From: SG8-41 sp044867805
Lineage (GTDB): Bacteria; Pseudomonadota; Gammaproteobacteria; Burkholderiales; SG8-41
NCBI GenBank assembly: GCA_044867805.1
Contig: JBIOVQ010000084.1
Coordinates: 1 to 39,846 of the forward strand
Direction of reading: 5' to 3'
Length of the DNA stretch: 39,846 nt
Shown: piece by piece, positions 6,710 through 15,406 of the stretch
How positions within the stretch are numbered: the stretch's first letter is position 1
Layout: each line of letters opens with the position of its first letter
Made by a program: the position numbers and the translations under genes
The notes under the pieces: generated by a model
What the model was told of the DNA's origin: nothing
What the model saw: only the letters and a program-made list of their open reading frames with translations
Databases searched by the model: none

Positions 6710-8143
6710 TTACTTCTGCGCGACCGGCGCCGCCTCGAAGCCCTGCCAGCCGCCGCCGAGCGCCCTGACGACGTCCGCCACGGCGGCCCGCTGCGCGCGC
6801 AACGCGTCGGCGCGGTTCAGCTCCGCCTGCAGCAGGTTGCGCTCCGAATCGAGGACTTCGAGCTGGGACAGCAACCCGTTTTCGTAGCGTATCCGGGCGA
6901 GCCGCAGCGCCTCGGTCAGCGCGGCAACGCGCGCGCCCTCGGCCTCGAAGGCTTCCCGCGCGCGCACTTGCGTGTAGAGCGCCGTGCGCACTTCGCGGAA
7001 CGCTTCCTGCAGCGTCCGCTGGTAGAGCGCCACGGCCTGGCGCTCGCGCGCCTGCACCGCTTCGATCTCGCCGAACAGCCGCCCGCCCTGGAAGATCGGC
7101 TGGGCGAGGCCGAACGCCAGGCTCCACACGCGTGCCGGAGAAGTGAACAGATCGCTGAGCTCGATGCTTTCGCCGCCGTAGTAGCCGGAGAGACCGATGC
7201 GCGGAAAGAGCGCCGCGCGCGCTTCGCCGATGCGGGCGTTGGCCGCGACCAGGCGCTGCTCGGCCTCGACCACATCGGGCCGGCGCAGCAGCAGGTCCGA
7301 AGGCAGCCCCTCCGGGACCACCGGAGTGGCAGGTCCGGCGCGGTCCGCTTCGCGCGCAATCGCGCCCTCCATGATGGCGCGCGGGCTGCGGCCGACCAGC
7401 ACTGCCAATGCCAGCTCCTGGGCGTTGCGGTTCGCGTCGAGCGTGGGGAGTTGCGCGAGCGATTGGGCGACTTCGGCCTCGAGCTGCTTCAGCGTGAAGT
7501 CGTTGATGATCCCGGCGGCATGCCGCGCCTTCTGCAGCTCCAGCCCATTGGCGCGCAGCTCGTATGAGCGCCGCGTCGCCTCGACCTGGGAGTCGAGCGC
7601 GAGGAGGCCGTAGTAGGCCCGCGCGACTTCGGAAGTGAGGGTGATGTACACGGTCTGCTGGGCGGCCTGCGTGCCGAGCAGGTTCGCCCGCGCCGCCTCG
7701 CTTCCCCTGCGCAGGCGCCCCCACAGGTCCACCTCGTACGCGACGTTGAGCTGCGCGCGGTAGGTCGTGCGCTCGAGCGGCGTGCCCGGCGGAAGCGGAA
7801 TCGAGCCGCGCTCGGAAGACCGGCTGCGGTTGGCTTCCGCGGTGGCGTCCACCGCGGGCCAGAACTGGGAGTCGGCGATGCGCAGCACGGCGCGCGCTTC
7901 GTCCACGCGCGCGGCTGCAAGCGCCATGTCCTGGTTGTTGATCAGCGCTTCCTCGATCAGGCGGTCGAGCACGGGATCGGAGTAGAGACCCCACCAGCGG
8001 TCGCGTGGCGCCGCAACGCCCTGCGCAGGCACGCCCTGCCACGAGGCGGGGAGGTCCACCGCGGGCCGCTGGTAGTCCGGCCCGACGGCGCAACCGGCAA
8101 TCAGCGCCGCCGCCGCGACGCTGCCGATGATCCTAGCCCGCAT
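6710..8143 (-). CDS. RND efflux outer membrane lipoprotein (OprM/NodT family)
   Basis: 477 residues from the ATG at 8143, preceded by aagggaga. The start is a lipoprotein signal: MRARIIGSVAAAALIAGC with lipobox L-I-A-G-C (Cys18), followed by the family hallmark AVGPDYQRP. Two repeated halves follow, typical of trimeric TolC-like channels; each has a long helical part and beta segments (for example TYRAQLNVAYEVDLWGRLRRG and LFPRIGLSGYYGG). The motif LLLRRPDVVEAEQRL is diagnostic of the NodT/OprM family. The protein forms the outer-membrane and periplasmic tunnel of the pump. Its start overlaps the end of the pump gene by 11 bases, so it is the last gene of a three-gene operon with translational coupling. 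Confidence 0.94.
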   Translation of the reverse strand: MRARIIGSVAAAALIAGCAVGPDYQRPAVDLPASWQGVPAQGVAAPRDRWWGLYSDPVLDRLIEEALINNQDMALAAARVDEARAVLRIADSQFWPAVDATAEANRSRSSERGSIPLPPGTPLERTTYRAQLNVAYEVDLWGRLRRGSEAARANLLGTQAAQQTVYITLTSEVARAYYGLLALDSQVEATRRSYELRANGLELQKARHAAGIINDFTLKQLEAEVAQSLAQLPTLDANRNAQELALAVLVGRSPRAIMEGAIAREADRAGPATPVVPEGLPSDLLLRRPDVVEAEQRLVAANARIGEARAALFPRIGLSGYYGGESIELSDLFTSPARVWSLAFGLAQPIFQGGRLFGEIEAVQARERQAVALYQRTLQEAFREVRTALYTQVRAREAFEAEGARVAALTEALRLARIRYENGLLSQLEVLDSERNLLQAELNRADALRAQRAAVADVVRALGGGWQGFEAAPVAQK

Positions 8144-11100
8144 GGCTGTCTCCCTTTTCGATTGCATGCCGGTGCGCGCCATGCGCCGGCCGCAGCACCG
8201 TCTCGCGATGATGCTTCGCTTCTTCCTCGATCTCGGCCGTGCTGCGCTTCTCCGACAGCCTGCGGTCCACGATGAGCTTGTAGAACCACGGGATGAAGAA
8301 GATCGCGAGGAAGGTCGCGGCCAGCATGCCGCCCATCACGCCCGTGCCGGCGGAATGGCGCGCGCCGGCGCCCGCGCCGCTGGAGAAAGCGAGCGGCACC
8401 ACGCCGAGAATGAAGGCGAGCGAAGTCATGAGAATGGGCCGGAACCGCAGCCGCGCTGCTTCCACCGCGGCGGCCGCCGTGGACAGTCCCTCGTGGCTCT
8501 TCATCACGGCGTACTCCACGATCAGGATGGCGTTCTTCGCGGCGAGTCCGAGCAGTGTCACCAGGCCGATCTGGAAATAGACGTCGTTGCTGAGGCGCGC
8601 GATCTTGCCGAGCGGGGAGAGCAGCCCCGCCAGCCACGGGACCCCCATGGCCATGTAGTAGGGCAGGGGCAGCAGGTTGTTGATGAATATCGCCGCCAGC
8701 GCGCCGAACGTGCCGAAGGGCAGCGCCAGCATCACCGCCAGCGGCAGCGACCAGCGGTCGTACTGGGCGGCGAGAATCAGGAATACCATCAGCGCCGCCA
8801 GGCCCAGCGCGAGGATCGACGTGCCGCCCGAGCGCTTTTCCTGGTACGAGGCGCCGCCCCAGTCGTAGCTGAAATCGGGCGGCAGCGTCGCGCGCGCGAT
8901 TCTCTCCATGCGCTCGATCGCCTGGCCCGAGCTGAAGCCGGGCTGGGTCGCGCCGAAGATCTTGACCGAGGGCAGGTTGTTGAAACGGTCGAGCGAGTCC
9001 GGGCCCGAGGAGTAGTTGACCTTCGCCAGCGCCGCCAGCGGCACCATGTTGCCGCGCTCCGAGCGCACGTAGACCGCGCCGACGTCGTCGGGCCGCTTGC
9101 GGTACTCGGGCTCCGCCGACATCAGCACCTGCCAGGTGCGGCCGTACTTGTTGAAGTCGTTCACGTAGAAAGTGCCGAGCGTTGCGGCGAGTGTGTTATA
9201 GAGCTCGTCGATCGGCACGCCCAGCGACTTGGCCTTCTCGCGGTCGGTCTCGACGTAGAGCTGCGGCACGTTGGCGCGCCACAGCGTGTTGACCTGCCCG
9301 AACATGGGATCCTTGGCGACGGCGCCGAGCAGCTGCTGCGTCACCTCGAACAGCCGCTGCGCGCCGCCCTCGCCCCGGTTCTGAATATAGAACTCGAAGC
9401 CCCCCGCGTTGCCGAGGCCGAAGATGGGCGGCGGGCCGAAGGCGAGCACCAGGCCCTCCTTGATGTGCGCGGTCTTCATGAAGAACTCGCCGACCAGCTG
9501 CCCGGTCGAGACGTCGCGCTTGTCCCAGTGTGTCTGGGTGACGAAGATCGTGGCGGCGCTGTTGCGGAAGCCGCCGCCGAGGAAGTCGAAGCCGGTGAAG
9601 GCGATGGCCGACTCGTTCGCCGGGTTCGACTTGATCGCGGCGACGACCTCGTTCACCACCTTGTCTGTGCGCTCGAGCGTGGAGCCGTCCGGCAGGAACA
9701 CTGCGGCGATGTAGTAGCCCTGGTCCTCGTCCGGCACCAGCGATCCCGGCGTCGCGCGCCACAGGCCGACGGTGAGCACGACCATGCCCGCGAACAGGGC
9801 CGCCGCGATGGCTCCCCGCCGCAGCACCCACGAAACGCCATCCACGTAGCGCCCGGTCATGCGCTGGAACCAGCTGTTGAACCAGCGGAAGAAGCGGCCC
9901 GGCTGCTTGTGCTCGCGTTTGAGTATCAGCACGCACAGGCTGGGAGTCAGCGTCAGCGCTACCACGCCCGAGATCACAACCGCGATCGAGATGGTCACCG
10001 CGAACTGGCGGTAGAGCTCGCCGGTCAGGCCGCCGAGGAAGGCGATCGGCACGAACACCGCGCACAGCGTCAGCACGATGGCGATGATCGGGCTGGTGAC
10101 TTCCCGCATCGCCTTGATCGCCGCGTCGCGCGCGTGCAGGTGCTCCTCGTGCATGATGCGCTCGACGTTCTCCAGCACGACGATCGCGTCGTCCACCACG
10201 ATGCCGATGGCGAGCACCATGCCGAACAGCGTCAAGGTATTGATCGAGTAGCCGAGGATGATCAGCCCGGCGAAGGTGCCGATAAGCGAGACCGGGACTG
10301 CGGCGAACGGGATCACCGTCGCGCGCCAGTTCTGCAGGAACACAAACACCACCAGGAACACCAGCGCCATCGCCTCGGCAAGGGTAATCACCACCTCGCG
10401 GATCGAGACTTTGACGAAGCGCGTGGTGTCGTACACCACGCTGTGCTCGAGTCCCGGCGGAAACGCCCGCGCGAGCCGCGTCATCTCGGCGTTGACGCGC
10501 TCGGCGGTCGCCAGCGCGTTGGCGTTGGGCTGCAGGAAAATGCCGACGAGCGTCGCAGTCTTGCCGTTGACGCGGCCCATGAACTCGTAGTCCTTCGAGC
10601 CCAGCTCGACGCGCGCCACGTCCTTCAGCCGCAGCACCGAGCCGTCGCCGTTGGCGCGCACCACGATGTCCTCGAACTCCGATGCCTCGGAGAGCCGGCC
10701 CCGGGTGGTGATGGTGTAGACCAGCTCCTGCGGGCCTCCCGTCGGCGACTGGCCGATCTTGCCGGCGGCGAACTGCGCGTTCTGTTCGTTCAGCGCGCGC
10801 ACCAGGTCGGCGGGGGCGAGTTTCAGCTGCGCGAGCCGGTCGGGGCGCACCCAGATGCGCATCGCGTAGTCCTTGGCGCCGAAGATCTGCACGTTGGTCG
10901 TGCCGGGAATGCGCTTCAGCCCGTCGAGCACGTTCAGCGTGACGTAGTTCGAGATGAACAGGTCGTCGCGGCTGCCGTCGGGGGAGCTGAACGCGATGAC
11001 CTGCAGGAACGACGACGAACCCTTCTCGACCGTGACGCCCTGGCGCCGCACTTCCAGCGGCAGCCGTGGCTCGGCCTGCTTCACGCGGTTGTTGACGTTG

Positions 11101-11417
11101 AGCGCCGCGTTGTCGACGTCGGCGCCGATCTCGAACGTGACCTGGATTTCGACCACGCCGCTGGAGGTGGAGGTCGAGCTCATGTAGAGCATGTTCTCGA
11201 CGCCGTTGATCTGGTTCTCGAGCGGAGCGGCCACGGTCTGCTCGAGCGTCTGGGCCGACGCGCCGGGATATACGGCGCGCACGGTGACCACCGGCGGCGC
11301 GATCTCCGGGTACTGGGCGATCGGCAGCACGCGCATCGAGGCGAGCCCCGCGATCACGATGAAGATCGAGAGCACGGCCGCGAAGATCGGCCGGTCGATG
11401 AAGAAGCGCGAGATCAT
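8133..11417 (-). CDS. RND multidrug efflux pump, inner membrane subunit (AcrB/MexB, HAE1 family)
   Basis: 1094 residues, slightly longer than AcrB. The first segment MISRFFIDRPIFAAVLSIFIVIAG is the classical first transmembrane helix of HAE1 pumps. The proton relay is intact: the Asp pair in GIVVDDAIVVLENVER of TM4 and the Lys in GLAAKNAILIVE of TM10. Porter and docking domains are complete, and the family signature FRPILMTSLAFILGVVPL is present. There is an insertion of about 27 residues, compared with AcrB from memory, just before NDVYFQIGL between TM9 and TM10. It has the aromatic- and proline-rich sequence PYYMAMGVPWLAG. Substrates are probably hydrophobic drugs, solvents or bile-like compounds. 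It lies between adaptor and outer membrane genes in one operon. Confidence 0.96.
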   Translation of the reverse strand: MISRFFIDRPIFAAVLSIFIVIAGLASMRVLPIAQYPEIAPPVVTVRAVYPGASAQTLEQTVAAPLENQINGVENMLYMSSTSTSSGVVEIQVTFEIGADVDNAALNVNNRVKQAEPRLPLEVRRQGVTVEKGSSSFLQVIAFSSPDGSRDDLFISNYVTLNVLDGLKRIPGTTNVQIFGAKDYAMRIWVRPDRLAQLKLAPADLVRALNEQNAQFAAGKIGQSPTGGPQELVYTITTRGRLSEASEFEDIVVRANGDGSVLRLKDVARVELGSKDYEFMGRVNGKTATLVGIFLQPNANALATAERVNAEMTRLARAFPPGLEHSVVYDTTRFVKVSIREVVITLAEAMALVFLVVFVFLQNWRATVIPFAAVPVSLIGTFAGLIILGYSINTLTLFGMVLAIGIVVDDAIVVLENVERIMHEEHLHARDAAIKAMREVTSPIIAIVLTLCAVFVPIAFLGGLTGELYRQFAVTISIAVVISGVVALTLTPSLCVLILKREHKQPGRFFRWFNSWFQRMTGRYVDGVSWVLRRGAIAAALFAGMVVLTVGLWRATPGSLVPDEDQGYYIAAVFLPDGSTLERTDKVVNEVVAAIKSNPANESAIAFTGFDFLGGGFRNSAATIFVTQTHWDKRDVSTGQLVGEFFMKTAHIKEGLVLAFGPPPIFGLGNAGGFEFYIQNRGEGGAQRLFEVTQQLLGAVAKDPMFGQVNTLWRANVPQLYVETDREKAKSLGVPIDELYNTLAATLGTFYVNDFNKYGRTWQVLMSAEPEYRKRPDDVGAVYVRSERGNMVPLAALAKVNYSSGPDSLDRFNNLPSVKIFGATQPGFSSGQAIERMERIARATLPPDFSYDWGGASYQEKRSGGTSILALGLAALMVFLILAAQYDRWSLPLAVMLALPFGTFGALAAIFINNLLPLPYYMAMGVPWLAGLLSPLGKIARLSNDVYFQIGLVTLLGLAAKNAILIVEYAVMKSHEGLSTAAAAVEAARLRFRPILMTSLAFILGVVPLAFSSGAGAGARHSAGTGVMGGMLAATFLAIFFIPWFYKLIVDRRLSEKRSTAEIEEEAKHHRETVLRPAHGAHRHAIEKGDSHAG

Positions 11418-11429
11418 GTGCGGCCGCCC

Positions 11430-12623
11430 TTATGTCTTCTTATCCGCCGCGAGCTTCTTCGCCGCGGGCGCGCCGTCGGAGACCTGCACCGGCACGCCGG
11501 GCGGCATCAGCGAGAGCTTGACAACGCCCTCCACGACGACGCGGTCGCCGGGCTGGAGGCCCGAGTTGATGATCCAGCCGTCGCCGGTCCAGTCGCCGGC
11601 CTCGACCGGGCGGATCTGCGACTTGCTCTCGGCATCGACTATGTAGACGTACTTGCCCTTGGGGCTTTCCATCACCGCGCGCTGCGGCACCACGATCGCG
11701 CCCGGGCGCACCGCGCCGTGCAGCACGACACGGACGAACTCACCTGCGCGCAGCTGGCCGCCGGGATTGGGCACCTCGGCGCGCGCCTCGCTGGTGCCGG
11801 TCTGGTGGTTGACCCTGACATCGGTGAAGCCCACGACACCGGGACGCTCGTACACGCTGCCGTCGGCCAGCCTGATGCTTGCCTTGAAGCGGCCGTCCGG
11901 CGGCAGCTTCAGGCGGCCGGCCTCGACGTCGCGCCGGATCGCGAGGCGGTCCCGGTCGGGGATGCCGAAGTTGACGTACATCGGATCGATCTGGGTAACC
12001 GTGGTGAGCTGGACGTTGGGTCCCGACACGAGCGAGCCCTCGGACACGACGGAGCGGCTGGTGACGCCGGTGATCGGCGATTCGACGCGCGACCACTCGA
12101 GGTTGAGCCGCGCCTCGTTCAGGCGCGCGCGCACGCTGTTCACTTCGGCCTCCGCGATCTGCTCGGCGGAAACGGCGTCATCGAGCTCCTTCTGGCTCAC
12201 GGCCTTGGCCTTGAACACGGGACGCAGCCGGTCGGCCTCGCGCTTGGCCTGCGCGAGGCGCGCCTCCGCGACCGCGAGATCCGCCTGCGCGCGGGCGAGA
12301 GCGGTGCGGAAGGGCTCGGGATCGATGGTGAAGAGCGAATCGCCTTTCTTCACGCGTGCGCCCTCGGTGAAGTTGCGCTTGAGCAGGATGCCGGTCACGC
12401 GCGCGCGCACCTCGACCTCGCGGTAGCCGGCGGTCTGCGCGACGTATTCGTAGGTGACGGGCACGTCCCTGGGTTCGACGGTCGTCGTGCTCACGACCGG
12501 CGGGGGGAAGCCGCCGCCATGCTGGTCGCTACCGGGCTGGCATGCCGCCACGGCCAGGGCAAGGACGAGCGCAGCTGCGGCGCGCAGGGTCGGGAACGAA
12601 GTCAATGCGATAGGTGTCTTCAT
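11430..12623 (-). CDS. RND efflux periplasmic adaptor lipoprotein (AcrA/MexA family)
   Basis: 397 residues. The N-terminus is a lipoprotein signal ending A-V-A-A-C (Cys28), as in MexA and AcrA. Then come the first half of the barrel-sandwich domain (YREVEVRARVTGILLKRNFTEG), the alpha hairpin (long Ala/Glu-rich helices around LARAQADLAVAEARLAQAKREADRL), the second lipoyl half (SPITGVTSRSVVSEGSLV), the beta barrel with QIDPMYVNFGIP, and the membrane-proximal domain ending in LQPGDRVVVEGV. It links the pump to the outer membrane channel. It is the first gene of the operon; the start lies 70 bases from the AcrR-like operator. The gap to the pump gene is 12 bases. Confidence 0.95.
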   Translation of the reverse strand: MKTPIALTSFPTLRAAAALVLALAVAACQPGSDQHGGGFPPPVVSTTTVEPRDVPVTYEYVAQTAGYREVEVRARVTGILLKRNFTEGARVKKGDSLFTIDPEPFRTALARAQADLAVAEARLAQAKREADRLRPVFKAKAVSQKELDDAVSAEQIAEAEVNSVRARLNEARLNLEWSRVESPITGVTSRSVVSEGSLVSGPNVQLTTVTQIDPMYVNFGIPDRDRLAIRRDVEAGRLKLPPDGRFKASIRLADGSVYERPGVVGFTDVRVNHQTGTSEARAEVPNPGGQLRAGEFVRVVLHGAVRPGAIVVPQRAVMESPKGKYVYIVDAESKSQIRPVEAGDWTGDGWIINSGLQPGDRVVVEGVVKLSLMPPGVPVQVSDGAPAAKKLAADKKT

Positions 12624-12692
12624 GCGTGCTCCACTTTCTTCGGACGTGCGTGGTGTCGCGTTACTGGATGAGACCTTGCGAAGGAAGCGCAG

Positions 12693-12720
12693 TTTACATA
12701 CAATCGTGTATGTATGTAAA
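12693..12720. promoter_or_regulatory. AcrR/TtgR-type operator in the divergent promoter region
   Basis: A 28-bp palindrome with perfect 10-bp arms, tttacataca and tgtatgtaaa, and an 8-bp centre. Its inner 24 bases match the E. coli AcrR operator as I remember it at 21 positions. tttaca on each strand could serve as a -35 box, so the site overlaps both divergent promoters. Binding of the adjacent TetR-family protein here would repress both the pump operon and itself. Confidence 0.85.
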
Positions 12721-12736
12721 GAGCGGGGGCGGAACA

Positions 12737-12821
12737 GTAATGGTCCTGATGGGCCATTACAGTCATGGTTCGCCTCTGAATTTTATTGTCAGCGGGCCAC
12801 GGCCGGTATCCTGTCGTGGCC
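12737..12821 (+). promoter_or_regulatory. Leader of the TetR gene with two hairpins
   Basis: The first hairpin is gtaatgg...ccattac (12737-12760), extended by three more pairs, one of them a G-U wobble, around a tgat loop. The second is ggccacg...cgtggcc (12795-12821). They lie between the operator and the GTG start of the regulator. They may affect translation of the regulator mRNA; no known riboswitch class was recognised. Confidence 0.4.
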
Positions 12822-12852
12822 GGTTCCGGATCGCGCAAAGGAGCGCCACAAG

Positions 12853-13533
12853 GTGGTGAGACGCACCAAGAACGAAGCAGAAGAGACACGCAGCCGCATC
12901 CTCGACGCGGCCGAGCGTGTATTCAGCGAGCATGGCGTCTCGCGCACGTCCCTGGAGGACATCGCCCAGGCCGCCGGTGTCACGCGCGGCGCGATCTACT
13001 GGCATTTCAAGGACAAGCGGGACCTGTTCGCGTCGATGGTCGACCGCGTGACCCTGCCGATGGAGGCGATGGTGGCGGCCTCGAGCGACCAATCGGTAGA
13101 GGACCCCATCGCCTTGCTCAAGGCCTGCGCGGTGAATGCGCTGAAGCGCACCGCGACCGATCCGCAGGTCCAGCGCGTATTCGACGTGGTGACCCACAAG
13201 TGCGAGTACCTCGGCGAGATGGCGGGGGTCAACAACCGCATCAGCGCGGTGCAGAAGGGCTGCGTGGACCGCGCGGAGCAGGCCATCCGCAATGCCATCA
13301 AGCGCGGCCAGCTCCCGGCCACCGTCAATCCCCGGCTCGCGGCGATCGGCCTTGACGCGATGCTCTACGGGTTGATCTCCAGCTGGCTCGCGAATTCCGC
13401 CTATCTCCCGCTCGAGCGGCAGGCGGAAGCGATGATCGACCTGTACCTGGGAGGATTGCGCGCGCGGCACGCGAAATCCACCGCGCAAGCCCCGCGCAAG
13501 GCCCGCCCCCGCCGCCTGCGCCGGGCCGCGTAG
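12853..13533 (+). CDS. TetR-family transcriptional repressor (AcrR/TtgR type)
   Basis: 226 residues from the GTG at 12853. The GTG is favoured by aaaggag nine bases upstream and by the N-terminus VVRRTKNEAEETRSRILDAA, which aligns with AcrR and TtgR starts. Three bases further on a second GTG is equally possible. The helix-turn-helix is SLEDIAQAAGVTRGAIYWHFKDKRDLF, almost identical to the AcrR-group consensus. The C-terminal ligand-binding domain is typical of TetR_C pump regulators (HKCEYLGEM, YGLISSWL). The C-terminal tail is basic (PRKARPRRLRRA). It is divergent from the RND operon with the operator in between, so it very likely represses the pump and is released by pump substrates. Confidence 0.93.
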   Translation: MVRRTKNEAEETRSRILDAAERVFSEHGVSRTSLEDIAQAAGVTRGAIYWHFKDKRDLFASMVDRVTLPMEAMVAASSDQSVEDPIALLKACAVNALKRTATDPQVQRVFDVVTHKCEYLGEMAGVNNRISAVQKGCVDRAEQAIRNAIKRGQLPATVNPRLAAIGLDAMLYGLISSWLANSAYLPLERQAEAMIDLYLGGLRARHAKSTAQAPRKARPRRLRRAA

Positions 13534-13871
13534 TTTCCCACAGCCTGCGGCGCGGCCGGCGGGGGAATAAACCCTCCGCCCCGCTTGTGCGGCCTCGGAT
13601 GGTTGTGCTGCAAGCACTTGGCTGTATCGCGTCGGCCGCCTGAACGCAGCCTCCGGATCATTTGTGGCGATACTTCGAGTGGGGGGTGTCGGCTCCCCTG
13701 CGCGCCTCCGCGGTCGCATCCCCACAAGTGGGCACCTGCTCCGCGCTTCGCCGGCCCTGCTCCTCGTCACGCCGATCCCTGCTCAGCCCTCCAGCGTCCC
13801 TTGCCAGTTACAAGGGCTTTGCCATAGTCTTGGCTGCCCGTCTCGTTTCCAATTGCCATCGAAGAAAAGCC
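13534..13871. other. 338-bp intergenic region, no gene recognised
   Basis: It lies between the TetR gene and the dienelactone hydrolase gene, both on the plus strand. The first 60 bases hold an imperfect G+C hairpin (gcggggg.../...cctccgc). The rest is G+C-rich with a frame rich in Pro, Arg and Ala that looks non-coding. None of the inverted tandem arrays found in other gaps is present, which is unusual here. Confidence 0.6.
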
Positions 13872-14753
13872 ATGAACGACAGGATGCGCACAGACCTGCT
13901 CGCCCTGGTTACCAACAAGGAGAAGTGGAGCCGCCGCGACTTCCTCGCGTCGGGCCTCGCCACCGGGTTTGCGCTCGCGGTGCGGCCCGTGTGCGCCCAG
14001 ACCATGATCGTGACCGACGCCAGGGGACTCGCGGTGGGAGAGGTGCGCATACCGGTCAAGGACGGGACGATCCCGGCCTACGTTGCCTATCCCGGGAAGC
14101 GCAGCGCGTTCCCGATGGTGCTGGTGGTGCAGGAGATCTTCGGCGTGCACGAGCACATCAGGGACGTGTGCCGGCGGCTCGCGAAGGCCGGCTACCTGGC
14201 GGCGGCGCCCGAGCTGTACTACCGCCAGGGCGATCCGTCGAAGCTCTCGGACACCAAGGAGATTTTCGCCCAGATCGTGAGCAAGGTGCCCGATGCCCAG
14301 GTCATGTCGGATCTCGACGCCACCGTCGCCTGGGCGCGGGGCCTGGGGCTTGCGCACAAGAGCAAGCTCGCCATCACCGGCTTCTGCTGGGGCGGGCGCA
14401 TCGTCTGGCTGTATGCGGCGCACAACCAGGGCGTCAGGGCGGGCGTAGCCTGGTACGGCCGCGTCGTCGGAGACAAGACCAGCATGACGCCGTCCAATCC
14501 CATCGACGTCGTGGACCGCATCAATGCCCCCGTGCTCGGCCTTTACGGCGGAGCGGACGCCGGCATACCCAACGATACCGTGGACAAGATGCGCGCGGCG
14601 CTCAAGGCCGCAGGCAAGAAATCCGCGATCCACACGTATCCCGATACGCCGCATGCGTTCCACGCCGATTACCGGCCGAGCTACCGCAAGGACCAGGCCG
14701 TGGACGGCTGGAAGCGGTTACGGGCGTGGCTCAGGAAGAACGGCGTAGCCTGA
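13872..14753 (+). CDS. Tat-exported dienelactone hydrolase family protein
   Basis: 293 residues from the ATG at 13872. The N-terminus carries a twin-arginine signal, S20-R-R-D-F-L25, followed by a hydrophobic stretch that ends at VCAQ, so the folded enzyme goes to the periplasm. The mature part is a dienelactone-hydrolase alpha/beta fold: Q-E-I-F-G (Glu88), nucleophile Cys172 in GFCWGG, Asp229 in YGGADAGIP, and His261 in PDTPHAFH. All three catalytic residues and the modulating Glu are present. The classical reaction is hydrolysis of dienelactone to maleylacetate in chloroaromatic degradation, but exported homologues have unknown substrates. No aromatic degradation genes are nearby. Length is greater than the cytosolic ClcD type because of the leader. 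Confidence 0.9.
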   Translation: MNDRMRTDLLALVTNKEKWSRRDFLASGLATGFALAVRPVCAQTMIVTDARGLAVGEVRIPVKDGTIPAYVAYPGKRSAFPMVLVVQEIFGVHEHIRDVCRRLAKAGYLAAAPELYYRQGDPSKLSDTKEIFAQIVSKVPDAQVMSDLDATVAWARGLGLAHKSKLAITGFCWGGRIVWLYAAHNQGVRAGVAWYGRVVGDKTSMTPSNPIDVVDRINAPVLGLYGGADAGIPNDTVDKMRAALKAAGKKSAIHTYPDTPHAFHADYRPSYRKDQAVDGWKRLRAWLRKNGVA

Positions 14754-14754
14754 A

Positions 14755-14815
14755 GTTGGCAGTGGGCAGTTGTCAGTTGACAGTTGCTGCAAACCGCCAA
14801 CTGCAAACTGCAAAC
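14755..14815. repeat. Inverted heptamer array, CAGTNNN family (copy 3)
   Basis: Left arm: gttggca (14755), gtgggca (14762), gttgtca (14769), gttgaca (14776), gttg. Right arm: ctgcaaa, ccgccaa, ctgcaaa, ctgcaaa. It starts two bases after the hydrolase stop codon. No spacer is present. Confidence 0.88.
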
Positions 14816-14861
14816 CTTTTGGCGTAGGATAGCCGCGCCACATTCAACCCCCGGAGGACCC

Positions 14862-15281
14862 ATGCACGCTCTGTGCGACCTGCTAAGACAGTACGGCCCA
14901 CTGGCCGGGCGCATCCTTATCACCGCGATATTCCTCGTTTCCGGCTACCACAAGATCGTCGGGTTTTCGGCGGTTTCGGGAATGTTGGCGAAGATGGGCA
15001 TGCCACTGCCGGACCTGCTGCTGGTCGGGGCCATCGTGTGCGAAATCGGCGGCGGCCTCATGGTGCTGCTCGGCTGGAACGCGTGCTGGGGAGCGCTGCT
15101 GCTCGTCATTTTCACGATTCCAGCAACGCTCATGTTCCACAATTTCTGGGCCGTGGGTCCCGCCGAGTACCAGAACCAGCTCATCCACTTCCAGAAGAAC
15201 CTGGCCCTCATCGGCGGACTTCTCTATGTCATGGCCATGGGCCCGGGTCCTTACAGCCTCAAGAGCGAGAGGCCCCGTTAA
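14862..15281 (+). CDS. DoxX family membrane protein
   Basis: 139 residues, four transmembrane helices. The ATG at 14862 follows an ideal Shine-Dalgarno (ggagga). Signatures: GRILITAIFLVSGYHKIVGF at the N-terminus, a second helix around LLLVGAIVCEIGGGLMVLLG, then ATLMFHNFWAVGPAEYQNQLIHFQKNLALIGG, which is the conserved H-N-F-W and Q-x-x-x-F-x-K-N-L region. Some DoxX proteins are subunits of thiosulfate:quinone oxidoreductase; others take part in oxidative stress complexes. The specific role is unknown. Its TAA stop codon is the first part of the octamer repeat that follows. Confidence 0.88.
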   Translation: MHALCDLLRQYGPLAGRILITAIFLVSGYHKIVGFSAVSGMLAKMGMPLPDLLLVGAIVCEIGGGLMVLLGWNACWGALLLVIFTIPATLMFHNFWAVGPAEYQNQLIHFQKNLALIGGLLYVMAMGPGPYSLKSERPR

Positions 15282-15400
15282 CCGCCAAGGCGCCAAATCC
15301 GCCAAGAAACGAATACCCATTGCCACAGAGAGCACAGAGAGCACCGAGAGCAAATCGGCAGGATTTTTCTCTGTGACCTCTGTGTTCTCTGTGGCTAAAG
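15279..15400. repeat. Octamer/nonamer composite with inverted nonamer arms (CACAGAGAG family)
   Basis: Starts with ttaaccgccaaggcgcc, a GCCAAG octamer module that contains the DoxX stop codon. Then the left arm cacagagag (15324), cacagagag (15333), caccgagag (15342), an 18-base spacer, and the right arm ctctgtgac (15369), ctctgtgtt (15378), ctctgtggc (15387). The right arm is the reverse complement of the left. The aminotransferase start lies 12 bases beyond the last nonamer. Confidence 0.9.
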
Positions 15401-15406
15401 GTTGCT

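Noticed and set aside
8127..12671. Open plus-strand frame of about 1500 codons opposite the RND genes
   Set aside because: It is antisense to three clearly identified pump genes, is very rich in Arg, His, Asp and Ala, and shows no domain. Long antisense frames are expected in high-GC DNA.
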